This document shows positions 26,681 through 36,191 of a DNA stretch of 64,000 bases, piece after piece. Source of the DNA: Acinetobacter modestus (GTDB lineage Bacteria > Pseudomonadota > Gammaproteobacteria > Pseudomonadales > Moraxellaceae); contig NZ_BMDV01000009.1 in the NCBI RefSeq assembly GCF_014636095.1, positions 31,600 to 95,599 of the forward strand, in the 5' to 3' direction. Position 1 is the stretch's first letter; each line of letters begins with the position of its first letter. Under the pieces are notes generated by a model. That model was not told the origin of the DNA and did not search any database. It saw only the letters and a program-made list of their open reading frames with translations. Position numbers and translations under genes: made by a program.

Positions 26681-27454
26681 TTAAAATGCTTTGGTCAGGG
26701 TAAATACGGCACCTGTTTCAGTTCCACGCTTATATGGTTGATCATTTGCATCAATATTAGTACCAATAGCAGCTAGTTCAGCCGTTAAACCTGAAACTGA
26801 TTTAACTGAGTATGTTACACCAACTTTCCAGTCAACATAGTTGTCATCCTCGCTAGCATTATCGCTAAAATCATATTTGTCGGCTTTCGTATAACCAACG
26901 CTCGCAACACCACCAAAACCAGCAGCAAACGGTACATTATAAGTTGCATTTAAGTACCAAGCATTTTCACTTAGACCAACAAAGTCATTTGTATAGTTAA
27001 TACTTGCCAAGAAGCTATCACCAGAAGTTACAACTTCTTTAAACCCTAGTTTTGCATATAGCTCAAGCCAATTTGAATCAGATGAACTTGGATAACCGTA
27101 ATACCAAAGACCAACATCTAATGTTGGCTTGCCAGCAAACGGTAATTCAGTTGCATAACCGACATATGGATCCAACTCTAAATGTGCTTTTGGATTTACA
27201 TCACCAAAATTAACATTTGAACCCCATACACCAGCATAAAGACCAGAAGAGTGAGTTAGAGCAAAACCACCTTGAACTGCTGCATCATTTTCAGTTTGGG
27301 TAACACCACGATAGCGATAATCTGTAGTCAGTGCAGCAGTACCTGAAAAAGTAAGACCATTTTGAGACAAAGTGTTTGCTTCTTCTGCCATAGCAAAAGT
27401 CGAAGTCACAGCAAAAATACTTAACGCGATCGCCTTACATGCAAATTTCATCAT
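26681..27454 (-). CDS. TorF-family putative porin, copy 2
   Basis: Second outer-membrane protein of the same family, 257 aa from the ATG at 27454 (GGGGGAG ribosome site; the frame opens 5 codons earlier). Signal peptide MMKFACKAIALSIFAVTSTFAMA. Family hallmarks are ALTTDYRYRGVTQTENDAAVQGGFALTHSSGLYAGVWGSNV and the terminal aromatic TLTKAF. It is the commoner TorF version, whereas copy 1 has diverged more. The mature proteins differ widely, but the first nine residues and the 5' leaders are nearly the same, which indicates an old tandem duplication with a conserved control region. It is divergent from the OprD-type porin across 722 bp. Confidence 0.86.
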   Translation of the reverse strand: MMKFACKAIALSIFAVTSTFAMAEEANTLSQNGLTFSGTAALTTDYRYRGVTQTENDAAVQGGFALTHSSGLYAGVWGSNVNFGDVNPKAHLELDPYVGYATELPFAGKPTLDVGLWYYGYPSSSDSNWLELYAKLGFKEVVTSGDSFLASINYTNDFVGLSENAWYLNATYNVPFAAGFGGVASVGYTKADKYDFSDNASEDDNYVDWKVGVTYSVKSVSGLTAELAAIGTNIDANDQPYKRGTETGAVFTLTKAF

Positions 27455-27516
27455 ATTGATCTCCCCCATGATGGATATTCGACTGAATTTATGTTTTAAG
27501 TTGCATCATTATGTAA

Positions 27517-27535
27517 ATAGCAAATGCTATGCCAA
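27517..27535 (-). promoter_or_regulatory. Sigma-54 promoter of TorF copy 2
   Basis: Minus strand reads TTGGCATAGCATTTGCTAT, that is TGGCAT-N5-TTGCT with exact GG-N10-GC spacing. The predicted start near 27508 gives a leader of about 54 nt that is strongly similar to that of copy 1. Confidence 0.75.
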
Positions 27536-28176
27536 CTTCTTTAAAGCACTATAAAACCTAGGTTTGATGTCACATCTTTGTCATGAAATATATAAAGAGA
27601 ATAAAAAAGGGCTATTTAAGCATTTTAAAATAGATTTTTTGATCCATTTTTAAGCAAAAAATAAGATTAGCAATTAAACCGCACAAAAATAATGCAACAA
27701 CACTGCTCAACAATCGATCATTGTTAAACATTTAAAGTTTTGGCCTAAAAACCGGGGAAAATTCGCACAACATAAGTGCAACTTCTATAAAACGAGCGCT
27801 TTTTGATACAAAAATTTTACCACTTATCGGGATGTCATTTTTTGCAAATCGACCCAATCATTTTTTAATCAATTACAAAATAACTCATTAAAATAGAAAA
27901 GAAATTATCAAATATAATCACATATTTTAAAAAGAAAATATCAAAAAATAATCAACTTTAATTACAGTAATAAGATAATATTTTTTATATATAAAACAAT
28001 TATTTAATTTTAATTTATCTATTTTTTATACAGGAATAAAAACAAAAAATATTATCCTAATTTTGTGTAAATTTAATTAAAATATTTTAATAAAAATCTA
28101 TCTTTTTTATGCATAACTTATACAATTGGTCAAAATTTCGGATTCTCCCAAAATTTGTTATTTTATGAGGCTACAT
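27536..28176. other. Long AT-rich control region between TorF copy 2 and the OprD-type porin
   Basis: About 640 bp without a credible reading frame. Positions 27680-27860 are less AT-rich and contain the NtrC-like dyad at 27765-27779. Bases 27880-28130 are extremely AT-rich, the kind of sequence bound by nucleoid silencers such as H-NS. A two-unit Pho-box-like stretch (27567-27584) is also present but points away from the nearest gene start. The OprD promoter must lie in the last 150 bp; I could not pick one hexamer pair with confidence. Confidence 0.5.
27765..27779. promoter_or_regulatory. NtrC-like enhancer site
   Basis: GCACAACATAAGTGC is GCAC-N7-GTGC, the dyad spacing of NtrC sites (GCAC, 7 bp, GTGC). 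It lies about 230 bp upstream of the sigma-54 promoter of TorF copy 2, a usual enhancer distance. The outer bases are only partly consensus. Confidence 0.4.
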
Positions 28177-29523
28177 ATGCCAAAGGCAAAAAAACTTACT
28201 TTAGCGGTTTTGATTAATGCCGCGTTAATCACCTCAACATATGCTAGCGAACAAAGCGAAGCAAAAGGATTTGTTGAAGATGCCAATGGGGATGTTTTAT
28301 TCCGTACTGGTTATCTAACTCGTGATAAGAAAAATGGTGTTGAAGACACTAGTTCATACGCACAAACAGCTATGCTCAAACTCGACTCGGGTTTCACTCA
28401 AGGGGTCGTTGGTTTTGGAGCGGGTATTATTGGTGATGCCTCTTTTAAACTAGGTCCAAACCATAATGCTGGTAATGGCATGATCCCTCGCGAACGCCTA
28501 AATGGCGTAGATGGCATTGGTGATACATATGATCACTGGACACGTGGTGGCGGTTATGTAAAAGCACGCGTTTCGAACACAACTGTAACTTACGGTACAC
28601 AAATTCTAGATTTGCCAGTTCTTGCGAGCAACACAGCACGTTTAGTACCTGAATATTTTGAAGGTGTTTTAGCAAACAACCGTGAAATTAAAGGTTTAGA
28701 AGTTACTGTCGGTAAATTTACAAAAAACCAATATTCTGACCAGATTACATCTGACGGTAACGAATTAGATAGTGCTGTAGTTTGGGGCGCTAAATATAAA
28801 GTAAACGATCAATTGAATACAGCCTATTATGGTACTGATATTAAAGATCGTTTAGAGCGTCATTATGCAAATGTGAACTATAAACAAGCGTTAGCAAATA
28901 ATAGTTCATTAACCTATGATTTCAGTGGTTATCATACCGATTGGGATCGTCAAGCGAATAAGAGCTTATACTCTTATATCGGTTCAGCAAATGATGAATA
29001 CCAGAACTCAATCTGGGCAATTTCAACAACATACAATACCGGTCCACATACAGTCATGTTCGCTTACCAACAGAACAGTGGTAATGCAGGCTATGACTAT
29101 GGTTTAGGTCAAGGTGTTGGTGATGGTCATCAAACAATTTACTTACCAAACTCATATCTTTCTGACTTCATCGGTAATGGTGAAAAATCAGCGCAACTGC
29201 AATACAATTTAGACTTCGGTAGCTTTGGTGTACCTGGTTTAAGTTGGACAACTGCATTTGTATACGGTTGGGATATTAATACCAACGCATCAGTTAAAGA
29301 TTTGAGTGGCAACGTGATTGAACGTGTTCGCACAGCAGACAATGCAACTGAACGTGAATTCTTCAATCAAGTAAAGTACACAGTTCAATCTGGCTTTGCC
29401 AAAGATGCGAGTTTACGTGTACGTCATTCATATTATCGTGCAAGCGATGAATACCAATCTGGTTACATCGGTGATACCAACGAATGGCGTATTTGGCTTG
29501 ATATTCCTGTGAAATTCTTCTAA
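28177..29523 (+). CDS. oprD: OprD-family outer-membrane porin (Occ type)
   Basis: Outer-membrane channel of the OprD/Occ family, which takes up basic amino acids and other carboxylates and in some cases carbapenems. Signal peptide PKAKKLTLAVLINAALITSTYA; mature start SEQSEAKGFVEDANGDVLFRTGYLTRDKK is typical of the Acinetobacter OccAB1 protein. Internal VTYGTQILDLPVLASNTARLVPEYFEG is the conserved loop region, and the C-terminus ends in F for BAM recognition. The frame is open to 28126, but the ATG at 28177 has GAGG 6 nt upstream and gives a clean signal peptide (448 aa). By synteny it corresponds to OprD/OccAB1 (A1S_0201, from memory). Confidence 0.88.
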   Translation: MPKAKKLTLAVLINAALITSTYASEQSEAKGFVEDANGDVLFRTGYLTRDKKNGVEDTSSYAQTAMLKLDSGFTQGVVGFGAGIIGDASFKLGPNHNAGNGMIPRERLNGVDGIGDTYDHWTRGGGYVKARVSNTTVTYGTQILDLPVLASNTARLVPEYFEGVLANNREIKGLEVTVGKFTKNQYSDQITSDGNELDSAVVWGAKYKVNDQLNTAYYGTDIKDRLERHYANVNYKQALANNSSLTYDFSGYHTDWDRQANKSLYSYIGSANDEYQNSIWAISTTYNTGPHTVMFAYQQNSGNAGYDYGLGQGVGDGHQTIYLPNSYLSDFIGNGEKSAQLQYNLDFGSFGVPGLSWTTAFVYGWDINTNASVKDLSGNVIERVRTADNATEREFFNQVKYTVQSGFAKDASLRVRHSYYRASDEYQSGYIGDTNEWRIWLDIPVKFF

Positions 29524-29539
29524 TTTGCAGCAATTCAAG

Positions 29540-29580
29540 CAATAAAAAAACTCCATTCACTGAATGGAGTTTTTTTATTG
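29540..29580. terminator. Near-loopless bidirectional terminator
   Basis: Perfect 20-bp arms (29540-29559 and 29561-29580) around a single base: CAAT, A7, CTCCATTCA and the mirror. It separates the convergent oprD and ppa genes. Confidence 0.85.
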
Positions 29581-29620
29581 CGCTCAACTTTAAATCATAA
29601 AATTAAGCTAAATCTGAAAC

Positions 29621-30148
29621 TTATTTTTTAGCAGCTTCGATTGCTTTCAATACTTCAGCTTTTGCAACATCAGCATTTTCCCAACCACTGATTTTCACCC
29701 ACTTACCTGGCTCTAAATCTTTATAGTGAGCAAAGAAATGCTCAACTTGGCTAATCAATAAAGGTGGAAGATCTGTATATTCTTTCACATCTTTATAGAG
29801 AGGAGATAACTTCTCATGTGGAACTGCGATGAGTTTCGCATCGATACCACCATCATCTTCCATATTCAGTTTACCCACTGGACGGCAACGGATTACTGAA
29901 CCCGCAGCAACAGGGTGTGGAGTTACAACAAGTACGTCTAATGGGTCGCCATCTTCAGATAATGTATTTGGTACATAACCATAGTTAGCTGGGTAGAACA
30001 TTGCTGTACCCATGAAACGGTCTACAAATAACGCATCAGAATCTTTATCGATTTCGTATTTGATTGGCGCTGCATTTGCAGGAATCTCAATGATGACATA
30101 GATGTCATTTGGTGCGTCTTTACCCGCAGGAATATTGCTATAACTCAT
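29621..30148 (-). CDS. ppa: Inorganic pyrophosphatase, family I
   Basis: Cytosolic magnesium-dependent enzyme that hydrolyses pyrophosphate and drives biosynthesis. 175 residues, the standard length of the hexameric bacterial type. The signature DGDPLDVLV supplies metal-binding aspartates, and [12 protein letters not shown] and [16 protein letters not shown] are also diagnostic. It is a single gene with its own promoter region and is convergent with oprD. Confidence 0.96.
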   Translation of the reverse strand: MSYSNIPAGKDAPNDIYVIIEIPANAAPIKYEIDKDSDALFVDRFMGTAMFYPANYGYVPNTLSEDGDPLDVLVVTPHPVAAGSVIRCRPVGKLNMEDDGGIDAKLIAVPHEKLSPLYKDVKEYTDLPPLLISQVEHFFAHYKDLEPGKWVKISGWENADVAKAEVLKAIEAAKK

Positions 30149-30264
30149 ATCAACACTCGTTTATCTTGTGAACTTAGATGTAAATCCGACAGATTATAGC
30201 GTGAATACTATAAAAATGATGCTAGATATGCTGAGCGTTAATGAATTTTATACTCAACATCGAT

Positions 30265-30678
30265 TTAGGTCAGTTTAATCGTAATCACAAACAGTAAAAT
30301 TGGACAAAATATTGAAAAAAACCAAATAATCGAACGTAAAGTGGCTAGATTCGCTAAATAACAGATGCCATAAATGATTCGAAATACGATATACGCCCAA
30401 CCTAAGCTCAGAATAAATTTCTCAGGCACAACCATATATTCAGCCATTAAAATTGCAGCGATAAATAAGGGTAAACTTTCAAAACTATTCTGCTGTACTG
30501 CATTGGCTCTGGCAGCTAGACTTGTCGTTTTCGCCAAAAATTCACGCGGATTCTGATTATCCTTTGCTTGGAAGCCACCTTTTGCTTTTGCAATTAAGGT
30601 AAAAACATATGGCAATAAACACGCAACGATAAGAATCAATATAATGCCGCTAATACCTTGCATGCTGATATCCATCAT
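30265..30678 (-). CDS. MAPEG family membrane protein
   Basis: Small four-helix inner-membrane protein of 137 residues. The motif RANAVQQNSFESLPLFIAAIL is the hallmark of the MAPEG (glutathione and eicosanoid metabolism) family, and the later helices (GWAYIVFRIIYGICYLANLATLRSIIWFFS) match it. The bacterial members are mostly uncharacterised; some have glutathione transferase activity. No functional partner is adjacent. Confidence 0.85.
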   Translation of the reverse strand: MMDISMQGISGIILILIVACLLPYVFTLIAKAKGGFQAKDNQNPREFLAKTTSLAARANAVQQNSFESLPLFIAAILMAEYMVVPEKFILSLGWAYIVFRIIYGICYLANLATLRSIIWFFSIFCPILLFVITIKLT

Positions 30679-30814
30679 TTGAAGTTCTTGTGATCATGCT
30701 ATCATAACTTATAATTTATCAAACTTTCATTTGTGCTTGTTCAACAAGCACTGCTTTTATATATTCTGCTAGCTTTAAAAGTAGTTTTCTTTGATTCAAT
30801 CTCAAGGTTATGTT

Positions 30815-31207
30815 ATGCCAGCTCAAGATCAAAACAAATTGTTTGATGTTCTTGCTCAACAACGACAGCATCAGCTTTTAGTTGACCGCGTACTCAAAGT
30901 AGTGTTGCCCATCATCGCATTTCTACTCAGCGTGATTTGTGCAAACTACAATTGGCAATCTACGCTTGGCACCTTTGTTATTCTAATTATTGCTTTTTAT
31001 GCTGTGGGGATCTACCGCTTAACACTTTGGCATTGGCTGATCGTTATTGTGCTATATACCCTTATTGATAACTACTTTAGCTTCAATGGTATCAATCAAA
31101 CCCGATTAGTTTTTCAACTAATATCCATGGTCGTTTTTGTTGGGATTGTCGGTATTGGACGGCCTTATATCGATCGTTGGTTGATGAAATCAAATAATAC
31201 TCAATAA
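30815..31207 (+). CDS. Hypothetical four-helix membrane protein, 130 aa
   Basis: No named family recognised. After a short polar N-terminus (PAQDQNKLFDVLAQQRQHQLLVDR) it has about four transmembrane segments in the region 25-120. The frame is open from a TTG at 30791, but the ATG at 30815 has AAGG at a suitable distance and is preferred. It is divergent from the MAPEG gene and convergent with fadD across a perfect terminator. Confidence 0.7.
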   Translation: MPAQDQNKLFDVLAQQRQHQLLVDRVLKVVLPIIAFLLSVICANYNWQSTLGTFVILIIAFYAVGIYRLTLWHWLIVIVLYTLIDNYFSFNGINQTRLVFQLISMVVFVGIVGIGRPYIDRWLMKSNNTQ

Positions 31208-31211
31208 ACCC

Positions 31212-31247
31212 AAATAAAAAACGCCACAATTGTGGCGTTTTTTATTT
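31212..31247. terminator. 36-bp perfect palindromic bidirectional terminator
   Basis: Bases 31212-31229 and 31230-31247 are exact reverse complements without a spacer (core CGCCACAA/TTGTGGCG, flanked by A and T tracts). It lies between convergent stop codons at 31207 and 31287. Confidence 0.85.
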
Positions 31248-31286
31248 CCAATAGCTCCCGTTTTAAACGGAGGCTAAGTAGGATTC

Positions 31287-32966
31287 TTAAGCAGGCTTAC
31301 GTAAATCTTTACGTAAGATCTTACCTACGTTAGATTTTGGTAGATCATCCATAAACTCAACATAACGTGGGCATTTATAACCTGTTAAGTTTTGTTTTGC
31401 ATAAGCAATAATTTCTTCAGTTGTTAATGAAGGATCTTTTTTCACGATGAATAATTTAGGCACTTCACCTGATTTTTCATCTGGCACACCAATCGCAGCA
31501 ACTTCCAATACTTTTGGATGCTTCGCAATCACTTCTTCAATTTCACTCGGGTAAACGTTAAAGCCTGAAACCAAGATCATATCTTTTTTACGGTCTACAA
31601 TTTTGAAATAACCGCGTGAATCCATGACACCAACATCACCAGTACGGAAGAAACCGTCTTTGGTCATGACTTTCTCAGTTTCATCAGGACGATTCCAGTA
31701 GCCTTTCATTACCTGTGGGCCACGAATCGAAATTTCACCCTGCTCACCAAGTGCCACTTCATTACCATCATCATCAAGTAAAGCAACTTCAGTTAATGGT
31801 AATGGGATCCCAATCGTACCACTAAACTCTGTTGTTGCAGGCGGGTTTGCTGTCGCCACTGGCGATGTTTCAGATAAACCATAACCTTCGATAATGATCG
31901 TACCTGTTACTTTTTGCCAAGCAGCAGCCGTAGATGGTAATACAGCCATACCACCACCCATTGCCATCTTCAACTTGCTATGGTCAAGCTGTTTGAATTC
32001 TTCGTTATTCACTAAGGCATTAAACAAGGTGTTTACTGCTGGGAAGAAAGAAGGCTGGTATTTACGTAATTCACCAACGACTGCTGGTAGGTCACGTGGG
32101 TTCGGAATCAAGATATTCGCTTGACCTTTATACATACCGTAAAGCGCGCACACCATAAATGCAAAGATGTGATAAAGCGGTAACGCACACACGATACGAT
32201 CATCTTTAGAACCGTCACCTGTACCAAACTTACTTGAGAAAATACCATCACATTGTAATAGGTTAGAAACCAAGTTACGGTGTGTCAACTCAGCACCTTT
32301 AGAAACACCTGTCGTACCACCTGTATATTGCAGTACAGCAGTATCGCTTAAGGTCAAACTTGGACGTTTATAATTGCTTGGATTCGCTTTACCTAGCGCT
32401 GCATTAAATTTAACGTGGCCAGGAATATTCCATGCTGGAATTTGTTTACGTACTTTACGTAAAACGAAGTTTACAATCGTACCTTTCAGTGTACCAAGCA
32501 TGTCACCGACAGAAGCAACAACAACATGCTTCACAGGTGTTTTACCAATAATGCTTTGATAAACACTAGCAAAGTTTTCGATGATTACAAGGGCTTCTGC
32601 GCCAGAGTCATTTAACTGATGCTCAAGCTCACGTGAAGTATAAAGCGGGTTTACATTGACCAATACCAAGCCTGCACGGAATACGCCAAGAGCAACTACT
32701 GGATATTGAAATACGTTCGGCATCATCACCGCAACGCGTGTCCCTTTAGCCAAACCAAGGCCTTGTAAATAAGTAGCAAACTTACGGCTAGCGACTTCTA
32801 ATTCATTGTACGTTAAAACTTTATCCATGAAGATAAAGGCATCACGTGAACCAAATTTTTGGAAATTGCGTTCAAAAATATCAACAAGTGAGGTGTTTTC
32901 AGCAGGCAGCGCAACTGTTTCTGGAATTCCTGTCTTTTGGTATTCTGCAAACCAAATCTTTTCCAT
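31287..32966 (-). CDS. fadD: Long-chain fatty acid-CoA ligase
   Basis: Membrane-associated acyl-CoA synthetase that activates imported fatty acids for beta-oxidation. The AMP-binding signature YTGGTTGVSKGAEL lies at 214-227. IEGYGLSETSPVATANP, RTGDVGVMDSRGYFKIVDRKKDMILVSGFNVYPSEIEEVI and the C-terminal lysine region PKSNVGKILRKDLR complete the adenylate-forming enzyme pattern. Length 559 is typical of FadD. It is a stand-alone gene with a 156-bp region before parC. FadD paralogues are common in Acinetobacter, so this may be one of several. Confidence 0.93.
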   Translation of the reverse strand: MEKIWFAEYQKTGIPETVALPAENTSLVDIFERNFQKFGSRDAFIFMDKVLTYNELEVASRKFATYLQGLGLAKGTRVAVMMPNVFQYPVVALGVFRAGLVLVNVNPLYTSRELEHQLNDSGAEALVIIENFASVYQSIIGKTPVKHVVVASVGDMLGTLKGTIVNFVLRKVRKQIPAWNIPGHVKFNAALGKANPSNYKRPSLTLSDTAVLQYTGGTTGVSKGAELTHRNLVSNLLQCDGIFSSKFGTGDGSKDDRIVCALPLYHIFAFMVCALYGMYKGQANILIPNPRDLPAVVGELRKYQPSFFPAVNTLFNALVNNEEFKQLDHSKLKMAMGGGMAVLPSTAAAWQKVTGTIIIEGYGLSETSPVATANPPATTEFSGTIGIPLPLTEVALLDDDGNEVALGEQGEISIRGPQVMKGYWNRPDETEKVMTKDGFFRTGDVGVMDSRGYFKIVDRKKDMILVSGFNVYPSEIEEVIAKHPKVLEVAAIGVPDEKSGEVPKLFIVKKDPSLTTEEIIAYAKQNLTGYKCPRYVEFMDDLPKSNVGKILRKDLRKPA

Positions 32967-33122
32967 AATGCCATTATCTCCGAGTAGTAATCCTTAAAAA
33001 TGTAACGACGTTACTTTCCATGACAAAACTTTTTTTTAACTTTTGGAATTGCCCTGTCAATCTATTCAAATAATATGAATACCTTGTCATATATAACGTA
33101 TTTTTATCACAGAATACTAGCC

Positions 33123-35342
33123 TTATCTCTGAATGAGGAGTCTATTTGCTTTTTGATATCCCCGTGGTAAAAGTTGCCCCTTTGTTGCTCTTTTTCCTAT
33201 ATATTTTTGGAGATCGTCCCCTTTCAGTTTTAGGTGTTGTTGTCCTGCAGCGACTTGGATTATTTCATCTAAACCTAGGGTTGTCATGGATAAAATTTGC
33301 TCTTTTTCATCAAGTTGTATCAACTTGTTACCTTTACCTTTATTCAGAACAGGTAATTCAGCCAAATCTATGATCAGTAAACGCCCTGATGAACTGAGAA
33401 TTGCAACATGTGTGGCTTGTTGAATTGGTAGTAAAGGTAAAGCGGTTGCATTATCTGCTACAGTCAAAAAGGCTTTACCTGCTTTCGCATTGGTATCTAA
33501 CTGCGCTGCTTGCGTTTTAAATCCATATCCATTTGAACTGACAGCAAGTAACTCATTACTGTCCTCATCAACAAATACTTGAATAAATGACACGCCGCTG
33601 GCTGGTGCAAGTTTCGAACTCAATGGCTCGCCTAAGCCACGTGCAGAAGGGAGACTACTAATCGGCAGCGCATAACTCCGCCCTGTTTCATCTAAAAAGT
33701 AGACTCGTTGATTGGTTTTTCCGACTGCATGACTCAAATATTGATCACCCGCACGGAAATTTAGGTTTGCTGCATCAACATCACCACCTTTAGCGGCTCT
33801 CACCCAGCCTGCTTCTGACAAGACCACAGTTACTGTTTCCGCAGGCATTAAATCTTGTTCTTTGATTTGTACAGCATCAGCACGAGTAACAATCGGTGAA
33901 CGACGATCATCACCGAACTTTTTCGCGTCTTCTTTTAACTCACCAATAATTAAATTCTTCAATGATTCAGGATTTGCCAGTTGCTCACGAATAATCGCGG
34001 CTTTCGCTTCTAGTTCTTCTTGTTCACGGCGGATTTCCATTTCTTCAAGTTTAGCCAAATGACGAAGCTTGAGCTCCAAAATTGCCTCAGCTTGGATATC
34101 ATCAATCCCAAAGTGCTGCATCAAAACAGGTTTTGGTTGATCTTCTTCACGAATAATCCGAATTACAGTATCAATATCCAAATAAGCAATTAAAAGGCCT
34201 GCCAAAATATGCAAACGTTTTTCAATTTTAGTTAAATGGTATTGCAAACGGCGCGTTACGGTTTGCTTACGGATCTCGATCCATTCCAACAAAATACGGC
34301 GAATCGATTTGACTTGCGGACGACCATCCGCACCAATCATATTCAAATTAACGCGATAGCTTGACTCTAAATCAGTGGTTGCAAATAAATGGCTCATCAC
34401 CGTTTCGGCATCTACACGATTAGAACGTAATACAATGACTAAACGTGTTGGATTTTTATGATCTGATTCATCACGAATATCTGCCACCAAAGGCAACTTT
34501 TTCGCAATCATTTGATCTGCAATTTGCGTAACGACTTTTGAACCTGAAACTTGATAAGGTAGTTCAGTAATCACAATCTCATTTTTTTCGACCGTATACA
34601 CTGCACGCGCACGATAGCTACCACGCCCTGTGGTTTGAATTTTCAGTAATTCTTCTGGTGGCGTAATAATTTCAGCTTTGGTCGGTAAATCGGGTGCTGG
34701 AATATATTCTGCTAATTTTTCATCAGTGGTTTCAGGATTACGAATTAATGCAATCGTACCTTTCACTACTTCACGTAAGTTATGCGGTGGAATATCGGTT
34801 GCCATCCCTACCGCAATACCCGTCGTACCGTTCAGTAGGATATTGGGAATCCTTGCAGGCAAAGTGATCGGTTCTTTCATTGAACCATCAAAGTTATCTT
34901 GCCATTCACTCGTCCCTTGTCCAAGCTCACTCAGTAATAATTCACTATAAGCAGACAATTTGGCTTCGGTATAACGCATTGCAGCAAATGACTTAGGGTC
35001 ATCAGGTGAACCCCAGTTCCCTTGACCTTCAATCAATGGATAACGGTAGCTGAATGGCTGTGCCATCAACACCATGGCTTCATAACAGGCTGAGTCACCA
35101 TGCGGATGATATTTACCGAGTACATCACCAACAGTACGTGCCGATTTTTTCGGCTTGCCTGTCGATTTCAAGCCCAGCTCACTCATTGCATAGACAATAC
35201 GACGTTGTACAGGTTTTAAACCATCGCTGATATGCGGCAGTGCACGATCCATAATCACGTACATGGCATAATTTAAGTAAGCTTGTTCTGTGAATTCGGC
35301 TACGGAGCGGTTTTCGGTTGCATGATGTGCAAGGCTGGTCAT
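33123..35342 (-). CDS. parC: DNA topoisomerase IV subunit A
   Basis: Breakage-reunion subunit of topoisomerase IV, needed for chromosome decatenation. The catalytic tyrosine is Y124 in [11 protein letters not shown]. The quinolone-resistance region reads [13 protein letters not shown], with S84 and E88 in wild-type form, so no common resistance change is present in this subunit. The N-terminal winged-helix core is followed by a shorter C-terminal beta-pinwheel (about 500-739). Length 739 is normal for Acinetobacter. parE is not adjacent, as is usual in the genus. Confidence 0.96.
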   Translation of the reverse strand: MTSLAHHATENRSVAEFTEQAYLNYAMYVIMDRALPHISDGLKPVQRRIVYAMSELGLKSTGKPKKSARTVGDVLGKYHPHGDSACYEAMVLMAQPFSYRYPLIEGQGNWGSPDDPKSFAAMRYTEAKLSAYSELLLSELGQGTSEWQDNFDGSMKEPITLPARIPNILLNGTTGIAVGMATDIPPHNLREVVKGTIALIRNPETTDEKLAEYIPAPDLPTKAEIITPPEELLKIQTTGRGSYRARAVYTVEKNEIVITELPYQVSGSKVVTQIADQMIAKKLPLVADIRDESDHKNPTRLVIVLRSNRVDAETVMSHLFATTDLESSYRVNLNMIGADGRPQVKSIRRILLEWIEIRKQTVTRRLQYHLTKIEKRLHILAGLLIAYLDIDTVIRIIREEDQPKPVLMQHFGIDDIQAEAILELKLRHLAKLEEMEIRREQEELEAKAAIIREQLANPESLKNLIIGELKEDAKKFGDDRRSPIVTRADAVQIKEQDLMPAETVTVVLSEAGWVRAAKGGDVDAANLNFRAGDQYLSHAVGKTNQRVYFLDETGRSYALPISSLPSARGLGEPLSSKLAPASGVSFIQVFVDEDSNELLAVSSNGYGFKTQAAQLDTNAKAGKAFLTVADNATALPLLPIQQATHVAILSSSGRLLIIDLAELPVLNKGKGNKLIQLDEKEQILSMTTLGLDEIIQVAAGQQHLKLKGDDLQKYIGKRATKGQLLPRGYQKANRLLIQR

Positions 35343-35456
35343 TTCAGCAAGTCATCCAAAATCATTGTTATCGTCAATGTTTTGTATGCTATGTGGATGA
35401 ATGCCTTGTGACAAGCCCTAGTTGTTGTTTAAACGTCAAATGGTGTCTTGTTAAGC

Positions 35457-36095
35457 TTAATGCAACATATTTAATAGAATTTCTGATGCAGGAAACCAGC
35501 CATTTTTCTCCGCATTTTTTAACCATTCTCTAGCTAATTCTTCATTCTTTTCGACATAAAGTCCCTTTAAGTAAAAGAGACCCAAACTAAACTGAGATGC
35601 TGCAATTCCTTGATCGGCTGCCACAGAATAAAACTCAAAAGCTATTTTTAGATTTTTTGCAACACCAGTGCCATTTTCATATTTATCTGCAAGATTATTA
35701 ATAGCAGGATAGAATTGCTGCTGTGCGGCTTTCTCATAATATTTCAATGCAAGATCAATATCGACCTGCTTATCTTCATTTGAACCAGAATGATAAACTC
35801 CCAACAGATACAAAGCGGCTGCATTGCCTTGCTCAGCAATTAGCTCAAGATCTTCAATATAGATAACTTCACTTTCGTTATATTCGGGTTGCTCCATCCA
35901 AGTTGAAGCCCAATTATATTCAGCAACAAGTGATCTATTATAAGTTGCTGCGATCCATAGCCAACTCCTTCCTAACAAAAGATTTTTGCCTCTATTATTG
36001 CGTCCAAGACAATAATCAAGGCCTATCATTATTTGTTGACCTACATCGAACTCCATAACATCAGGAGCCATTTCTTGTACAGATAAAAGATTCAT
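35457..36095 (-). CDS. Sel1-like repeat protein, 212 aa
   Basis: Contains at least three Sel1-type alpha-helical repeats from about residue 85 onward (NAAALYLLGVYHSGSN..., YPAINNLADKYENGTGV..., IAASQFSLGLFYLKGLYV...). These are protein-protein interaction scaffolds. No signal peptide is seen, so it is probably cytosolic. An upstream TTG at 36113 is possible, but the ATG at 36095 seems a better start; neither has a strong ribosome site. The exact role is unknown, and the neighbours parC and the TRIC-like channel offer no clear clue. Confidence 0.75.
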   Translation of the reverse strand: MNLLSVQEMAPDVMEFDVGQQIMIGLDYCLGRNNRGKNLLLGRSWLWIAATYNRSLVAEYNWASTWMEQPEYNESEVIYIEDLELIAEQGNAAALYLLGVYHSGSNEDKQVDIDLALKYYEKAAQQQFYPAINNLADKYENGTGVAKNLKIAFEFYSVAADQGIAASQFSLGLFYLKGLYVEKNEELAREWLKNAEKNGWFPASEILLNMLH

Positions 36096-36191
36096 TTTAA
36101 ATTTAAGATTCAAGTAACGGTTAATTTATGTGTTGTAAGGGAAAGTAGGTATTTCAACCTAAAATTCTTTACTCCCTTTGTTATTTATTAA

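Noticed and set aside
27567..27584. Pho-box-like ATGTCAC-N4-TTGTCAT
   Set aside because: Only two units (5 and 6 of 7), oriented away from the adjacent TorF gene and about 590 bp from oprD; probably chance in AT-rich DNA.
27604..27655. AT-rich hairpin CTATTT...AAATAG followed by T6
   Set aside because: Too weak and without a gene in front; expected by chance at this base composition.
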